The notes: a model not told the origin generated them from the sequence alone. A stretch of 39,175 bases of DNA from Staphylococcus simulans (GCF_002994445.1 NZ_MRZJ01000015.1:1-39175), one strand, 5' to 3'. Shown: positions 27,255-36,373, counted from the stretch's first letter. Translations and numbers: made by a program.

Positions 27255-28097
27255 ATGATTCCATTTGAAATAGATTTAAAAGGTAAAACAGTCGTAGTGA
27301 CCGGCGGTAATGGTGTTATTGGTTCTGCAATGTCAAAATCATTAGCACAAGTCGGCGCAAACATCGCAATTATCGGATTGAATGAATCGACTGGCAATCA
27401 AGTTGTATCAGATATTGAACAAGCAGGCGGCAAAGCTATCTTTATTAGTGCCAGTGTTACAGATAAAGCACAGATGGAACAAGCAAAATCAACTATTCAT
27501 GAAACGTACGGTAAAGTTGATGTCTTGATTAATGGTGCAGGTGGCAACCATCCTAAAGGTACTACAGATGATGAATACTTTGAAAAAGGCAATCAAGATC
27601 AAATGCAGACGTTCTTTGATTTAGATGAAGAAAGTGTAGGTTTTGTCTTTGACTTGAACTTCTTAGGTACATTCATTCCATCACAAGTCTTTGCACAAGA
27701 TATGGTAGATAACGAACAAGCAACGATTATCAATATTTCATCTATGAATGCATTTACACCGTTAACTAAGATTCCGGCTTACAGCGGTGCCAAAGCTGCT
27801 GTCAGCAACTTTACGCAATGGTTGAGTGTATATCTTGCTGAAACAGGTGTACGTGTTAATGCCATTGCACCAGGATTCTTAGTTACTTCGCAAAACGAAA
27901 AACTGCTTATTAAAGAGGATGGCAGTTATTCAGAAAGAGCTGAAAAGATTTTAAATGCTACACCATTGCATCGTTTCGGCAAACCTGAAGAATTAATCGG
28001 AGCATTGTTCTTCTTAGTAGATTATCGTGCATCTAGTTTTGTGGACGGTGTAGTTTTACCAGTTGACGGCGGATTCAATGCATATTCAGGCGTATAA
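27255..28097 (+). CDS. SDR-type fructuronate reductase (D-mannonate oxidoreductase)
   Basis: A 280-residue classical short-chain dehydrogenase: TGGNGVIG cofactor motif near residue 16, NGAGGNHP, catalytic Ser in NISSMNAF and the YSGAK Tyr/Lys pair. It is the SDR alternative to the long-chain UxuB of E. coli, as in B. subtilis YjmF. Between uxaC/uxuA and uidA it must supply the fructuronate-to-mannonate step, since no other reductase is present. AAGGAG in the uxuA end precedes the ATG. Function is by context plus family; gluconate 5-dehydrogenase-like activity is the alternative. Confidence 0.88.
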   Translation: MIPFEIDLKGKTVVVTGGNGVIGSAMSKSLAQVGANIAIIGLNESTGNQVVSDIEQAGGKAIFISASVTDKAQMEQAKSTIHETYGKVDVLINGAGGNHPKGTTDDEYFEKGNQDQMQTFFDLDEESVGFVFDLNFLGTFIPSQVFAQDMVDNEQATIINISSMNAFTPLTKIPAYSGAKAAVSNFTQWLSVYLAETGVRVNAIAPGFLVTSQNEKLLIKEDGSYSERAEKILNATPLHRFGKPEELIGALFFLVDYRASSFVDGVVLPVDGGFNAYSGV

Positions 28098-28119
28098 TTA
28101 AAAAAAGGGAGAGAATGTT

Positions 28120-29919
28120 ATGTTATATCCAATTACAAATGAAACAAGAAATATTATAGATTTGAACGGTGTTTGGAAATTTAAATTAGAGCATGCAGGA
28201 GAAAAGTTAGATGCGACGCAGCCATTAGACACAGATTTAGTGATGTCTGTACCTGGTTCATATAACGAACAAGGTGCGATCAACGAAATTCGCAACCATG
28301 TCGGTACAGTGTTTTATGAAAGAGCCTTTATTGTTCCTAAGGCTTTACGTGATGAGCGCTTAGTATTACGTTTTGGCTCAGCGACACATGAAGCGGTTGT
28401 ATACATTGACGGTGAAGAAGTGGTGTCGCATAAAGGCGGTTTCTTACCATTTGAAGTTGATATTACAGATAAAGTAGGGGAAGGCAGCCATCGCTTAACA
28501 GTAGCGGTTAATAACATTTTAGACCACTCTACATTACCAGTAGGCAACTATGAAGAGTTCACAGATGAAGACGGCAATATTATCAGAGAAAACACGCCTA
28601 ACTTCGACTTCTTCAACTATGCAGGGTTGCATCGTCCAGTTAAAATTTATACGACGCCGCATAAATATGTTGAAGACATTACTGCAGTACCTAAAGTTGA
28701 AGGCAACCAAGCTACAGTGAGTTATGAAACAAAAGTTGTCGGAGATGTCGAAGAAGTACGAGTAGAACTTTTAGATGAAGAAGGTACGATTGTAGGAAGT
28801 GCAAATGGTGCTGAAGGTGAAATTAAAGTAGACAACCCGCGTTTATGGGAACCTTTAGATGCTTACTTGTATAACTTGAAAGTGACATTGTTTGATAATG
28901 GATCACTTGTAGATGAATATACAGAACGCGTAGGTATCCGTTCAGTCGAAGTTAAAGATGGTCAATTCTTAATTAATAATAAACCTTTCTACTTTAAAGG
29001 TTTCGGTAAACACGAAGATACACCGATTAACGGACGTGGCTTCAATGAAAACGCGAACGTATTAGATATCAACTTGCTGAAATGGCTTGGTGCTAACTCT
29101 TTCAGAACTGCACACTATCCATACTCTGAAGAAATGATGAGACTTGCTGATGAACAAGGGATTGTTGTCATTGATGAAACAACAGCAGTCGGTGTTCACT
29201 TAAACTTCTTAGTCAACCTAGGCAAAGGCAACGAAACTGTTGATACTTGGAAAGACATTAAAACAAAAGAATCACATGAACAAGTTATCCGTGAATTGAT
29301 TGCACGTGATAAAAACCATGCGTGTGTAGTAATGTGGTCGATTGCAAACGAACCTGAATCGGATGCAGTCGGAGCAAAAGAATACTTTGCGCCATTGATC
29401 GAACTTGCGAGAGAATTAGATCCTCAAGATCGCCCAATGACTATTGTGACAATTATGTTCTCACAACCGGATAACTGCCAAGTTCAAGATTTAGTTGACG
29501 TATTATGTCTGAACAGATATTATGGCTGGTATGTAAACCAAGGCAACTTAAGAGCAGCTAAAGCAGCATTAAAAGCTGAACTGGATGGCTGGACAAAAGC
29601 ACAGCCTGGCAAACCGATTATGTTTACTGAATACGGTGCAGATACTGTACCAGGATTACATGCAATCGATGACATCATGTTTACAGAAGAGTACCAAGTG
29701 AAATATTATGAAGCAAACCATGAAATTGTAGATCAATATCCGCAATTTATTGGGGAACAAGCTTGGAACTTTGCAGATTTTGAAACTAGCACAGGCTATA
29801 TTCGTGTTCAAGGTAATAAGAAAGGTATCTTTACTAGAGATCGTAAGCCTAAATCAGTCGCATTTTATTTCAAAGAACGTTGGAACAACATTCCAGACTT
29901 CTACTATAAATCAAAATAA
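28120..29919 (+). CDS. uidA: Beta-glucuronidase
   Basis: A 599-residue GH2 enzyme with sugar-binding, immunoglobulin-like and TIM-barrel domains. The acid/base is E411 (NEPE), the nucleophile E504 (FTEYGAD) and the glucuronate-recognising N-x-K is N566/K568, the last two at the E. coli GusA positions. It has no signal peptide, so it hydrolyses imported glucuronides in the cytoplasm and feeds glucuronate to UxaC. It resembles other staphylococcal beta-glucuronidases ([23 protein letters not shown]). AAGGGAGAG precedes the ATG. It is the last gene of the operon, before a strong terminator. Confidence 0.97.
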   Translation: MLYPITNETRNIIDLNGVWKFKLEHAGEKLDATQPLDTDLVMSVPGSYNEQGAINEIRNHVGTVFYERAFIVPKALRDERLVLRFGSATHEAVVYIDGEEVVSHKGGFLPFEVDITDKVGEGSHRLTVAVNNILDHSTLPVGNYEEFTDEDGNIIRENTPNFDFFNYAGLHRPVKIYTTPHKYVEDITAVPKVEGNQATVSYETKVVGDVEEVRVELLDEEGTIVGSANGAEGEIKVDNPRLWEPLDAYLYNLKVTLFDNGSLVDEYTERVGIRSVEVKDGQFLINNKPFYFKGFGKHEDTPINGRGFNENANVLDINLLKWLGANSFRTAHYPYSEEMMRLADEQGIVVIDETTAVGVHLNFLVNLGKGNETVDTWKDIKTKESHEQVIRELIARDKNHACVVMWSIANEPESDAVGAKEYFAPLIELARELDPQDRPMTIVTIMFSQPDNCQVQDLVDVLCLNRYYGWYVNQGNLRAAKAALKAELDGWTKAQPGKPIMFTEYGADTVPGLHAIDDIMFTEEYQVKYYEANHEIVDQYPQFIGEQAWNFADFETSTGYIRVQGNKKGIFTRDRKPKSVAFYFKERWNNIPDFYYKSK

Positions 29920-29988
29920 ATATTGGCCCTGCCATTATGTATGAATTGTAATAAGCCTAAATTATAATAGAGCCAATACCTAAAAAGA

Positions 29989-30016
29989 CCCCCTTACTAC
30001 GGCAATAGTAAGGGGG
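29989..30016 (+). terminator. Intrinsic terminator of the glucuronide operon
   Basis: Eleven-base perfect stem CCCCCTTACTA (29989-29999) with TAGTAAGGGGG (30006-30016), a 6-base loop, followed by TTGTT. The flanks are A-rich before and T-rich after. Confidence 0.88.
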
Positions 30017-30100
30017 TTGTTCCATGTAGATTTCCTTGTTAATTAAATTATAGCATCCGTCTTAGAGAAATAAAATTGATAATTTAATTTATAAGCTATC

Positions 30101-31456
30101 TTATTTGAAGGAAGTAGTTTGCTTACGTCGATCTTTAAAGTAAAGCATCGCTTCTATGATAAAGACAATAATCAATGAGAAGCCAAATAATGGCATTAAG
30201 ATACCAAGGATAATCAGCACAATGATTAAGGAAATAGACATAGGCTTTTTAATGCGTCTTGGTAATGGATCTGGTGTTTTCATGCGGTTTAAGCGTTTCA
30301 GCCAAGAAACAAAACCGAAGACAATACCTGCTAAAAAGGCAATACAAACCAGCAGATTAATGATTTTATTAGGTGTGCCGAAGAGATGGCCTTCGTGAAG
30401 CGGAATGCCCCAAGTGAGCCATTTTGCTAGAATACCGTACTCTTGGTAATCTACTTTGCCTAAACGCTTGCCTGTATATTGATCCATGTATTGTGTTGTT
30501 TCTTTTTCAGGTGATACGTCAAAACCAGTCACACCGCTGTTGCTGGCTTTAGATAAAGTAAAGGAACCATCAGCACTTGTCGGATACACAATCGCAAACG
30601 GACGTGTCAGACCTTGCTGTTCAGCTTTTTGAATGACTTTGTCTAAAGATAATTGACCAGGTGTATTAGTCATCGGTATGGCCATATCACCGTGGTGGCC
30701 GCCGCTATTGTTTGAATTCGGTGCAGTTTTTTGACGCATAGCCCAAGGAATTTCGTTAGCTTCTGACTTAGGAGGATTTGCGACAAGTTCTGTTTGACCT
30801 AGTGCCGGATAAGTTGTTGCGACTTTGTTAATTTTATCGCCCATAAAGGCAGACCATGGTAAGCCGGTAAAGACTAAGATCAACATAGGTATTGCGACAA
30901 TCAATCCAAGAATAGCGTGCCACTTTTGGAACTTAAGTGCTTTGCTTTTGGAAGTGAATAATTTCTTTCGTACCAGCATATAAATACCGGATAATATCAT
31001 GAACACTGTCCAGCACGCTGTGAGTTCTACTAAATAATTGATGACTGTATTTTCTGTGGAGAGCGAACTATGTATGCTTCTTGTCATATTGGAATAAGTG
31101 TATTTAGTATTCTGCTGGGCAACAATCTGATTATGTTCATCAAGGAAAATGTAATAGGAATTGCCTTGCATGTCACCGATCGTAATGCGATTGTTGTAAG
31201 GTGACTCCATAACACTGACTTTATTAATAGTAAAACCTGGGTGCTGCTTCTCAATTTGTTTGATAGCATCTGTCATGGTTTGATGCGATTTGTGCTCGCT
31301 TTGTCCGAACAATTCTTGTTTATAAAGATTATGTTCAACTTCAGGAAAGAACAAATAGGCAATACCTGACAGAGTTAAAGTAATTAATAACGGTGTAATA
31401 AAAATAGCTGCATAGAAGTGCAAACGTTGCAAAGGATTAAATGTGTTGTGTTTCAT
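30101..31456 (-). CDS. PepSY-associated membrane protein
   Basis: A 451-residue membrane protein of the PepSY-TM family. Hydrophobic segments lie near residues 14-35, 140-162, 183-205, 365-388 and 405-440. Soluble PepSY-like parts lie between them, outside the membrane. Histidines next to the membrane edges (RLHFYAA, KWHAILGL, HEGHLFG) recall the PiuB/FoxB group, whose members are linked to siderophore iron reduction or copper/iron handling, with possible heme ligation. A His-rich stretch (GGHHGDM) lies in the second outer domain. AAGAGGT precedes the ATG. It is a single gene with no clear Fur box upstream. Function unknown beyond family. Confidence 0.8.
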   Translation of the reverse strand: MKHNTFNPLQRLHFYAAIFITPLLITLTLSGIAYLFFPEVEHNLYKQELFGQSEHKSHQTMTDAIKQIEKQHPGFTINKVSVMESPYNNRITIGDMQGNSYYIFLDEHNQIVAQQNTKYTYSNMTRSIHSSLSTENTVINYLVELTACWTVFMILSGIYMLVRKKLFTSKSKALKFQKWHAILGLIVAIPMLILVFTGLPWSAFMGDKINKVATTYPALGQTELVANPPKSEANEIPWAMRQKTAPNSNNSGGHHGDMAIPMTNTPGQLSLDKVIQKAEQQGLTRPFAIVYPTSADGSFTLSKASNSGVTGFDVSPEKETTQYMDQYTGKRLGKVDYQEYGILAKWLTWGIPLHEGHLFGTPNKIINLLVCIAFLAGIVFGFVSWLKRLNRMKTPDPLPRRIKKPMSISLIIVLIILGILMPLFGFSLIIVFIIEAMLYFKDRRKQTTSFK

Positions 31457-31575
31457 TGTGTACCTCTTATCTTTTTATATTGTAGTTATTACGATTTAGA
31501 GAATTGCTATGATTCATTATTACAAATTTCAAAAGATATGAAAGTATATATATTTATCATAATTTGAAAGTTTTA

Positions 31576-31591
31576 TGTCAAATGTGTGACA
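31576..31591. promoter_or_regulatory. TGTCA-N6-TGACA dyad
   Basis: TGTCA (31576-31580) and TGACA (31587-31591) with a 6-base gap, the spacing used by Crp/Fnr-type proteins, although their usual halves are TGTGA/TCACA or TTGAT/ATCAA. Regulator not identified. Confidence 0.25.
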
Positions 31592-31635
31592 ATTCTAAAA
31601 TTATCTTATAAATACATAAAATTAAACCTTGATTT

Positions 31636-31663
31636 TTTACACTTTTATTATTAAATGTATAAA
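31636..31663 (+). promoter_or_regulatory. Promoter of the second MFS transporter
   Basis: TTTACA (31636-31641), a 16-base spacer and TATAAA (31658-31663): five of six matches in each hexamer. The predicted start is near 31670. The -35 is inside one arm of an inverted repeat (TTTACACTTT, 31636-31645) whose other arm (AAAGTGTAAA, 31677-31686) lies just after the start. Confidence 0.6.
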
Positions 31664-31763
31664 ACAGTCAAAAAGCAAAGTGTAAATTGGAAGAAGTGAC
31701 AATGCTATTATTTGCTTTTTTAGCTATGCTTAAGATGAAAGAAATAGTAAAGGAGCAAACGTT

Positions 31764-32984
31764 ATGAATAACAACAAAGCAACTCAAGTTAGTAATCGTT
31801 ATTGGATGAAACTTGTTGCTGTATTTACGTTAGGTTGGTTAGTTATTTATGCTGCGCGTACGATTTTGAATCCGATTATGGGGGATATCAAATCAGAATT
31901 TACATTAGATAATGCGCAGTTAGGTTTAATTATGAGTTTATTCTTCATCGGTTACACAGTCACACAGATTCCATCGGGTATTTTAGGGGATAAGATCGGC
32001 AGAAAGAAAATATTAGTTCCCAGCTTTTTAATCTTCGGTATTTTCATGGTTGTTACAGGTTTGATGCCGAGTTACTTCCTATTTATAATTGCATGGGTGA
32101 TTGTCGGATTAGCTCAAGGAATGTTCTATGGTCCGCAATATGCACTCTCATCAGAAGCAATACCAGAAAAGAATATCACGCTTGGCAGTGCTTTGATTAA
32201 CAGTGGTATGGCTTTTGGTACTTCTATCGGCTACTTCATTTCAAGTATTACAGTTGCTGAAATGGGAATGAGTTGGAGAATGCCATTCTATATTATGGCA
32301 GTACCGATTATTATTATCGCATTCTTAATGTATCGTATTATCAAGGAACGTCCTCGTAAACAAGCACAAGCAGAAGACAATGCTGAACCATTTAAAATGT
32401 CAGCTTTATTTAAGAACAAAAACTTGATTCTTGCATACATTATTATCTTCTGTTCGATTTACGGCTTCTTCATGATTATTACTTGGTTACCGTATTATTT
32501 AGAATCTGAACGCGGTATCAATGGTGCACAAGTTGCCTTTGTAGCATCACTTGTACCTTGGGCAGCAATCCCAGGTTCACTATTCTTCAGTTGGCTGTCA
32601 GATAAACTTGGAAGACGCAGACCTGTATTATTGATTATGCTTCCGCTTGCATTTATCTTCACAGCTTCAATCGTATTCTTCGATAACTTGATTATTCTAT
32701 ACATTGCATTAATCGGATACGGTATCGTAGGTAAAATCAGTACTAACCCTGTATTAATTGCAGTCGTAGCTGATAACGCACCTAAAAGTGCATTAGGTAC
32801 TTCATTCAGTGTTTATAACTTCATCGGAATGACAGCATCTATCCTTGCGCCATATGTCACAGGCTTCTTAACAGACATTACAGGATCAATGGCAGTCGGT
32901 TTCTACTTAGCTGCAGTATTGCTTATTGTTGGTTTAATCGCAGCATTGATGTTGAAAGAAAAAGGGAAAGCAAAAGTTGCGTAA
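31764..32984 (+). CDS. MFS transporter (sugar-phosphate/anion-cation symporter-like)
   Basis: A 406-residue 12-segment transporter with the family loop GILGDKIGRKKI between segments 2 and 3 and the matching LSDKLGRRRPV loop in the second half. General resemblance is to the anion:cation symporter/hexuronate-type MFS group (start GWLVIYAARTILNPIMGDI). It may carry an organic acid, possibly a sugar acid given the operon nearby, but substrate cannot be told. AAAGGAG precedes the ATG. It has its own promoter. No T-tailed terminator follows it before the tracrRNA promoter, so some read-through into the CRISPR locus is possible. Confidence 0.8.
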   Translation: MNNNKATQVSNRYWMKLVAVFTLGWLVIYAARTILNPIMGDIKSEFTLDNAQLGLIMSLFFIGYTVTQIPSGILGDKIGRKKILVPSFLIFGIFMVVTGLMPSYFLFIIAWVIVGLAQGMFYGPQYALSSEAIPEKNITLGSALINSGMAFGTSIGYFISSITVAEMGMSWRMPFYIMAVPIIIIAFLMYRIIKERPRKQAQAEDNAEPFKMSALFKNKNLILAYIIIFCSIYGFFMIITWLPYYLESERGINGAQVAFVASLVPWAAIPGSLFFSWLSDKLGRRRPVLLIMLPLAFIFTASIVFFDNLIILYIALIGYGIVGKISTNPVLIAVVADNAPKSALGTSFSVYNFIGMTASILAPYVTGFLTDITGSMAVGFYLAAVLLIVGLIAALMLKEKGKAKVA

Positions 32985-32998
32985 GTAAAATTATTTCA

Positions 32999-33028
32999 AC
33001 GTCAAAATTTTCGCAAAATGGTTGACGT
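32999..33028. promoter_or_regulatory. Dyad overlapping the tracrRNA -35
   Basis: ACGTCAA (32999-33005) and TTGACGT (33022-33028) are perfect arms, with part of the interval (ATTTT/AAAAT) also complementary. The right arm contains the -35. It could be an operator, or a weak T-less hairpin ending the MFS message. Confidence 0.35.
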
Positions 33029-33050
33029 ATAGCGTTAAATAAAATACAAT
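33022..33050 (+). promoter_or_regulatory. Promoter of the tracrRNA (and possibly cas9)
   Basis: TTGACG (33022-33027), a 17-base spacer and TACAAT (33045-33050): five of six matches in each hexamer with ideal spacing. The predicted start is about 33057. It is the strongest promoter in the CRISPR locus. Confidence 0.75.
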
Positions 33051-33056
33051 TTAAGT

Positions 33057-33161
33057 ACAATACAACGTATACGTATTGTACTTATACCTAAAATTGCAGT
33101 ATCTACTAAAACAAGGCAAAATGCCGTGTTTATCTCGTCAACTTGTTGGCGAGATTTTTTT
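33057..33161 (+). ncRNA. tracrRNA of the type II-A CRISPR-Cas9 system
   Basis: The anti-repeat at 33079-33112 pairs with the array repeat. TACTAAAAC (33104-33112) matches repeat bases 1-9; a bulge follows (ATC 33101-33103 against repeat C10); then 33079-33100 pairs with repeat bases 11-32, with two G-U pairs. Next come a small hairpin GGCA/TGCC (33115-33125) and the terminator stem. From 33101 onward the sequence looks the same as the S. aureus tracrRNA as I recall it. The start is set by the promoter at 33022. A processed form starting near 33075 would match the S. aureus tracrRNA as described. It lies upstream of cas9 on the same strand. Confidence 0.93.
33132..33161 (+). terminator. tracrRNA terminator / Cas9-binding stem-loop
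   Basis: Ten-base stem 33132-33141 with 33146-33155 (one G-T pair), loop CTTG, then seven T (33155-33161). In S. aureus the same element is the last scaffold stem. It stands between the promoter and cas9. Confidence 0.9.
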
Positions 33162-33204
33162 ACATCAAATATTAGAAATATTCAAACTATAAGGAGTGGT
33201 AAGA

Positions 33205-36200
33205 ATGAGCGAGAATTATATTTTAGGTCTGGATATTGGTATTACCTCTGTAGGTTATGGAATTATTGATTATGATACACGAGAAGTAGTTGATGCGGGG
33301 GTACGTTTGTTTAAAGAAGCAAATGTAGAAAACAATGAAGGACGTCGTTCAAAACGTGGTGCACGCAGACTTAAAAGACGCCGCAGACATAGATTACAGC
33401 GTGTGAAAAAATTGCTTTTTGATTACCATTTGATTGATGAAAATACAGAATTAGAAATAATTAATCCATATGAGGCGCGTGTAAAAGGATTATATAACGT
33501 TTTAACTAAAGCAGAATTATCCGCTGCATTATTACATTTAGCAAAACGCAGAGGTGTACATAACGTAAATGAAGTTGAAGAAGACACAGGTAATGAACTA
33601 TCTACTAAAGAACAAATTGCGAGAAATAATAAGGCATTAAGTGACAAGTATGTTGCTGAACTTCAGCTAGAACGCTTAAACGAGACTGGTGAGGTACGTG
33701 GTGCTTTGAATAGATTCAAAACTTCAGATTACGTAAAAGAAGCTAGAAAAATATTAAGTATTCAAAAGGAATATCATCAATTAGATCAATCATTTATTGA
33801 TAAGTATATAGAACTATTAGAAACAAGAAGAACTTATTATGAAGGCCCAGGTGAAGGCAGTCCGTTTGGTTGGAAAGATATAAAAGAATGGTATGCCATG
33901 CTAATGGGACATTGTACATATTTTCCAGAAGAATTACGAAGTGTAAAGTATGCGTACAGTGCAGATTTATATAATGCACTTAATGATTTGAATAACTTAA
34001 TAATTGCACGAGATGAAAATGATAAATTGGAGTATTATGAAAAATTCCAAATCATTGAAAATGTTTTTAAACAAAAGAAAAAGCCAACGCTTAAACAAAT
34101 TGCAGATGAAATATCTGTTAATCCTGAGGATATTAAAGGATTCCGTGTGACAAGTACTGGGAAACCAGAATTTACTACGTTTAAAATTTATCATGATATT
34201 AAAAAAGTGACATCAAGAAAAGAAGTCTTAGAAGATACTGCACTTTTAGATCAAATCGCTGAGTTATTGACAATTTATCAATCTCCTGAAGATATCCAAG
34301 AAGAATTAGAAACACTAGATACAGTTCTAACAAATGATGAAATACAGAGTATCTCAAAATTAACAGGTTATACAGGAACACATCGTCTTTCCTTAAAAGC
34401 AATTCAGCTTATATTAGATGAATTATGGCACTCAACAGATAATCAAATGGCAATTTTCAATCGTTTAAAGCTTGTTCCGAAAAAGGTAGATTTAAGTAAA
34501 CAAGATGAAATTCCAACGATTTTAGTAGAGGACTTTATATTATCACCAGTTGTTAAGCGTGCATTTATTCAATCAATTAAAGTTGTGAATGCGGTGATTA
34601 AAAAGTACGGTTTGCCTAAAGATATTATTATTGAACTTGCGAGAGAAAAGAATTCTGACGATGCTCGAAAATACATTAGAGAATTGCAAAAGAGAAATAA
34701 AAAGACCAATGAACGTATTGAAGAAATTATAAAAAGTACAGGCAAGGAAAAGGCAAAATACTTAGTTGAAAAGATTAAATTGCATGATATGCAAGAGGGA
34801 AAATGTCTTTATTCGTTAGAGCCGATTCCTTTAGAGGATTTGTTAAATAATCCTAATCATTATGAAGTGGATCATATTATTCCGCGTTCAGTATCGTTTG
34901 ATAATTCTTTCAACAACAAGGTGCTTGTAAAGCAAGAAGAAAATAGTAAAAAAGGAAATCGAACACCATTCCAATATTTAAGTTCTGCGGATTCAAAAAT
35001 CAGCTATGACCAATTTAAAAAACATGTTCTGAATTTATCAAAAGGCAAAGATAGAATTTCTAAAAAGAAGAAAGAATATTTACTTGAAGAAAGAGACATC
35101 AATCGTTTCAATGTTCAAAAAGAGTTTATTAACAGAAACTTAGTAGATACGAGATATGCGACAAGAGAATTAATGAACTTATTGAGATCTTACTTTAGAG
35201 TGAATGATTTAGATGTGAAAGTTAAGTCTATAAATGGCGGATTTACAAGTTTCTTAAGAAGAAAATGGAAGTTTAAGAAAGAGAGAAATCAGGGTTATAA
35301 GCATCATGCTGAAGATGCATTAATTATTGCGAATGCTGACTTTGTCTTTAAAGAATGGAAAAAATTAGAAAAGCAAAATAAAGTTTTAGAGAATCAGCCA
35401 ATTGAAGAAAAAGAAGCAGAAAATATGGCAAATATTGAGTCGGATGAAAAATACAAAGAGATTTTTAATACACCACATCAAATACAGGGCATCAAAGACT
35501 TCAAAGACTATAAATTCTCACATAGAGTAGATAAAAAGGCGAATAGAGAACTTGTTAATGATACGTTGTATTCTACGCGTAAAGATGAGAAAGGTGATAC
35601 GTATACCATTAATAATATCAAGAATCTATATGATAAGGATAATGATAGTTTGAAAAAATTAATACAAAAATCACCAGAAAAGTTATTGATGTATCATCAT
35701 GATCCACAAACATATAAAAAGTTGAAAACTATTATGGATCAGTACAGTAATGAGAAGAATCCATTATATAAATACCATGAGGAAACAGGCAGCTATTTAA
35801 CAAAATATAGTAAAAAGAATAATGGCCCAATCATTAAAAAAATAAAATATAAAGGTAAAAAGTTAAATGCGCATTTAGATATCACAGGTGACTACCCAGA
35901 TAGTAATAATAAAATAGTTAAACTTTCCTTAAAACCTTACCGTTTTGACGTATATCTAGATAATAATCAATATAAATTTGTAACAGTTAAAAACTTAGAT
36001 GTAATCAAAAAAGAAGGTTTCTATGAAATTGATGCTGAAAAATATAAAGAATCTAAAGTTAATAAAAAAATAAGTGAAAATGCTCAGTTTGTAGCAAGCT
36101 TCTATAACAATGATTTGATTAATGTAGATGGAGAGTTGTATAGAGTAATAGGTGTTAATAATGATTTAACAAATAGGGTGGAACTTAATTTAGTTGAAAT

Positions 36201-36366
36201 AACATATAAGCAACTTTTAGATAATCTAAATGATAAAAGTACTCCAAGGATTTTAAAGACGATTTCAAAAAACATTTCATCGATTGAAAAGTATACTACC
36301 GACATCTTAGGTAACTTATACAAAGCTAAAAGTAAGAAGTCACCACAAATGATAATGAAAGGGTGA
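33205..36366 (+). CDS. cas9: Cas9 endonuclease, compact type II-A (SaCas9-like)
   Basis: 1053 residues, the length of S. aureus Cas9, and alignable to it without gaps by eye. RuvC and HNH residues are all present: D10 (LGLDIG), E477 (IIELAREKN), H557 (YEVDHIIPRS), N580, H701 and D704 (HHAEDALII). The arginine-rich bridge helix is RSKRGARRLKRRRRHR. REC spans about 75-425, HNH about 520-628, WED about 788-909 and PAM-interacting domain 910-1053. PAM-contact residues N985, N986, R991, E993 and R1015 are kept, so an NNGRRT-type PAM is predicted. I chose the ATG at 33205, because AAGGAG (33191-33196) overlaps an upstream GTG (33196) and is correctly spaced for the ATG. Codons are AT-richer than in the metabolic genes. 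Confidence 0.98.
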   Translation: MSENYILGLDIGITSVGYGIIDYDTREVVDAGVRLFKEANVENNEGRRSKRGARRLKRRRRHRLQRVKKLLFDYHLIDENTELEIINPYEARVKGLYNVLTKAELSAALLHLAKRRGVHNVNEVEEDTGNELSTKEQIARNNKALSDKYVAELQLERLNETGEVRGALNRFKTSDYVKEARKILSIQKEYHQLDQSFIDKYIELLETRRTYYEGPGEGSPFGWKDIKEWYAMLMGHCTYFPEELRSVKYAYSADLYNALNDLNNLIIARDENDKLEYYEKFQIIENVFKQKKKPTLKQIADEISVNPEDIKGFRVTSTGKPEFTTFKIYHDIKKVTSRKEVLEDTALLDQIAELLTIYQSPEDIQEELETLDTVLTNDEIQSISKLTGYTGTHRLSLKAIQLILDELWHSTDNQMAIFNRLKLVPKKVDLSKQDEIPTILVEDFILSPVVKRAFIQSIKVVNAVIKKYGLPKDIIIELAREKNSDDARKYIRELQKRNKKTNERIEEIIKSTGKEKAKYLVEKIKLHDMQEGKCLYSLEPIPLEDLLNNPNHYEVDHIIPRSVSFDNSFNNKVLVKQEENSKKGNRTPFQYLSSADSKISYDQFKKHVLNLSKGKDRISKKKKEYLLEERDINRFNVQKEFINRNLVDTRYATRELMNLLRSYFRVNDLDVKVKSINGGFTSFLRRKWKFKKERNQGYKHHAEDALIIANADFVFKEWKKLEKQNKVLENQPIEEKEAENMANIESDEKYKEIFNTPHQIQGIKDFKDYKFSHRVDKKANRELVNDTLYSTRKDEKGDTYTINNIKNLYDKDNDSLKKLIQKSPEKLLMYHHDPQTYKKLKTIMDQYSNEKNPLYKYHEETGSYLTKYSKKNNGPIIKKIKYKGKKLNAHLDITGDYPDSNNKIVKLSLKPYRFDVYLDNNQYKFVTVKNLDVIKKEGFYEIDAEKYKESKVNKKISENAQFVASFYNNDLINVDGELYRVIGVNNDLTNRVELNLVEITYKQLLDNLNDKSTPRILKTISKNISSIEKYTTDILGNLYKAKSKKSPQMIMKG

Positions 36367-36373
36367 TGAATAA

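Larger units (their letters stand above)
31457..31763. other. 307-base divergent region between the PepSY and MFS genes
   Basis: No gene is visible. It contains the PepSY ribosome site near 31470, a TGTCA-N6-TGACA dyad at 31576-31591, and a good promoter for the MFS gene (31636-31663) framed by a 10-base inverted repeat. It is very AT-rich. Confidence 0.6.

Noticed and set aside
30101..31500. Fur-box control of the PepSY gene
   Set aside because: No sequence close to the 19-base Fur consensus was seen upstream.
33034..33063. A degenerate CRISPR repeat upstream of the tracrRNA (GTT...CAATTT...AAG) as proof of a natural single guide
   Set aside because: Only about 13 of 20 positions agree in very AT-rich DNA, and no guide match with an NNGRRT flank was found by eye. 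Kept only as a hypothesis about the dyad.
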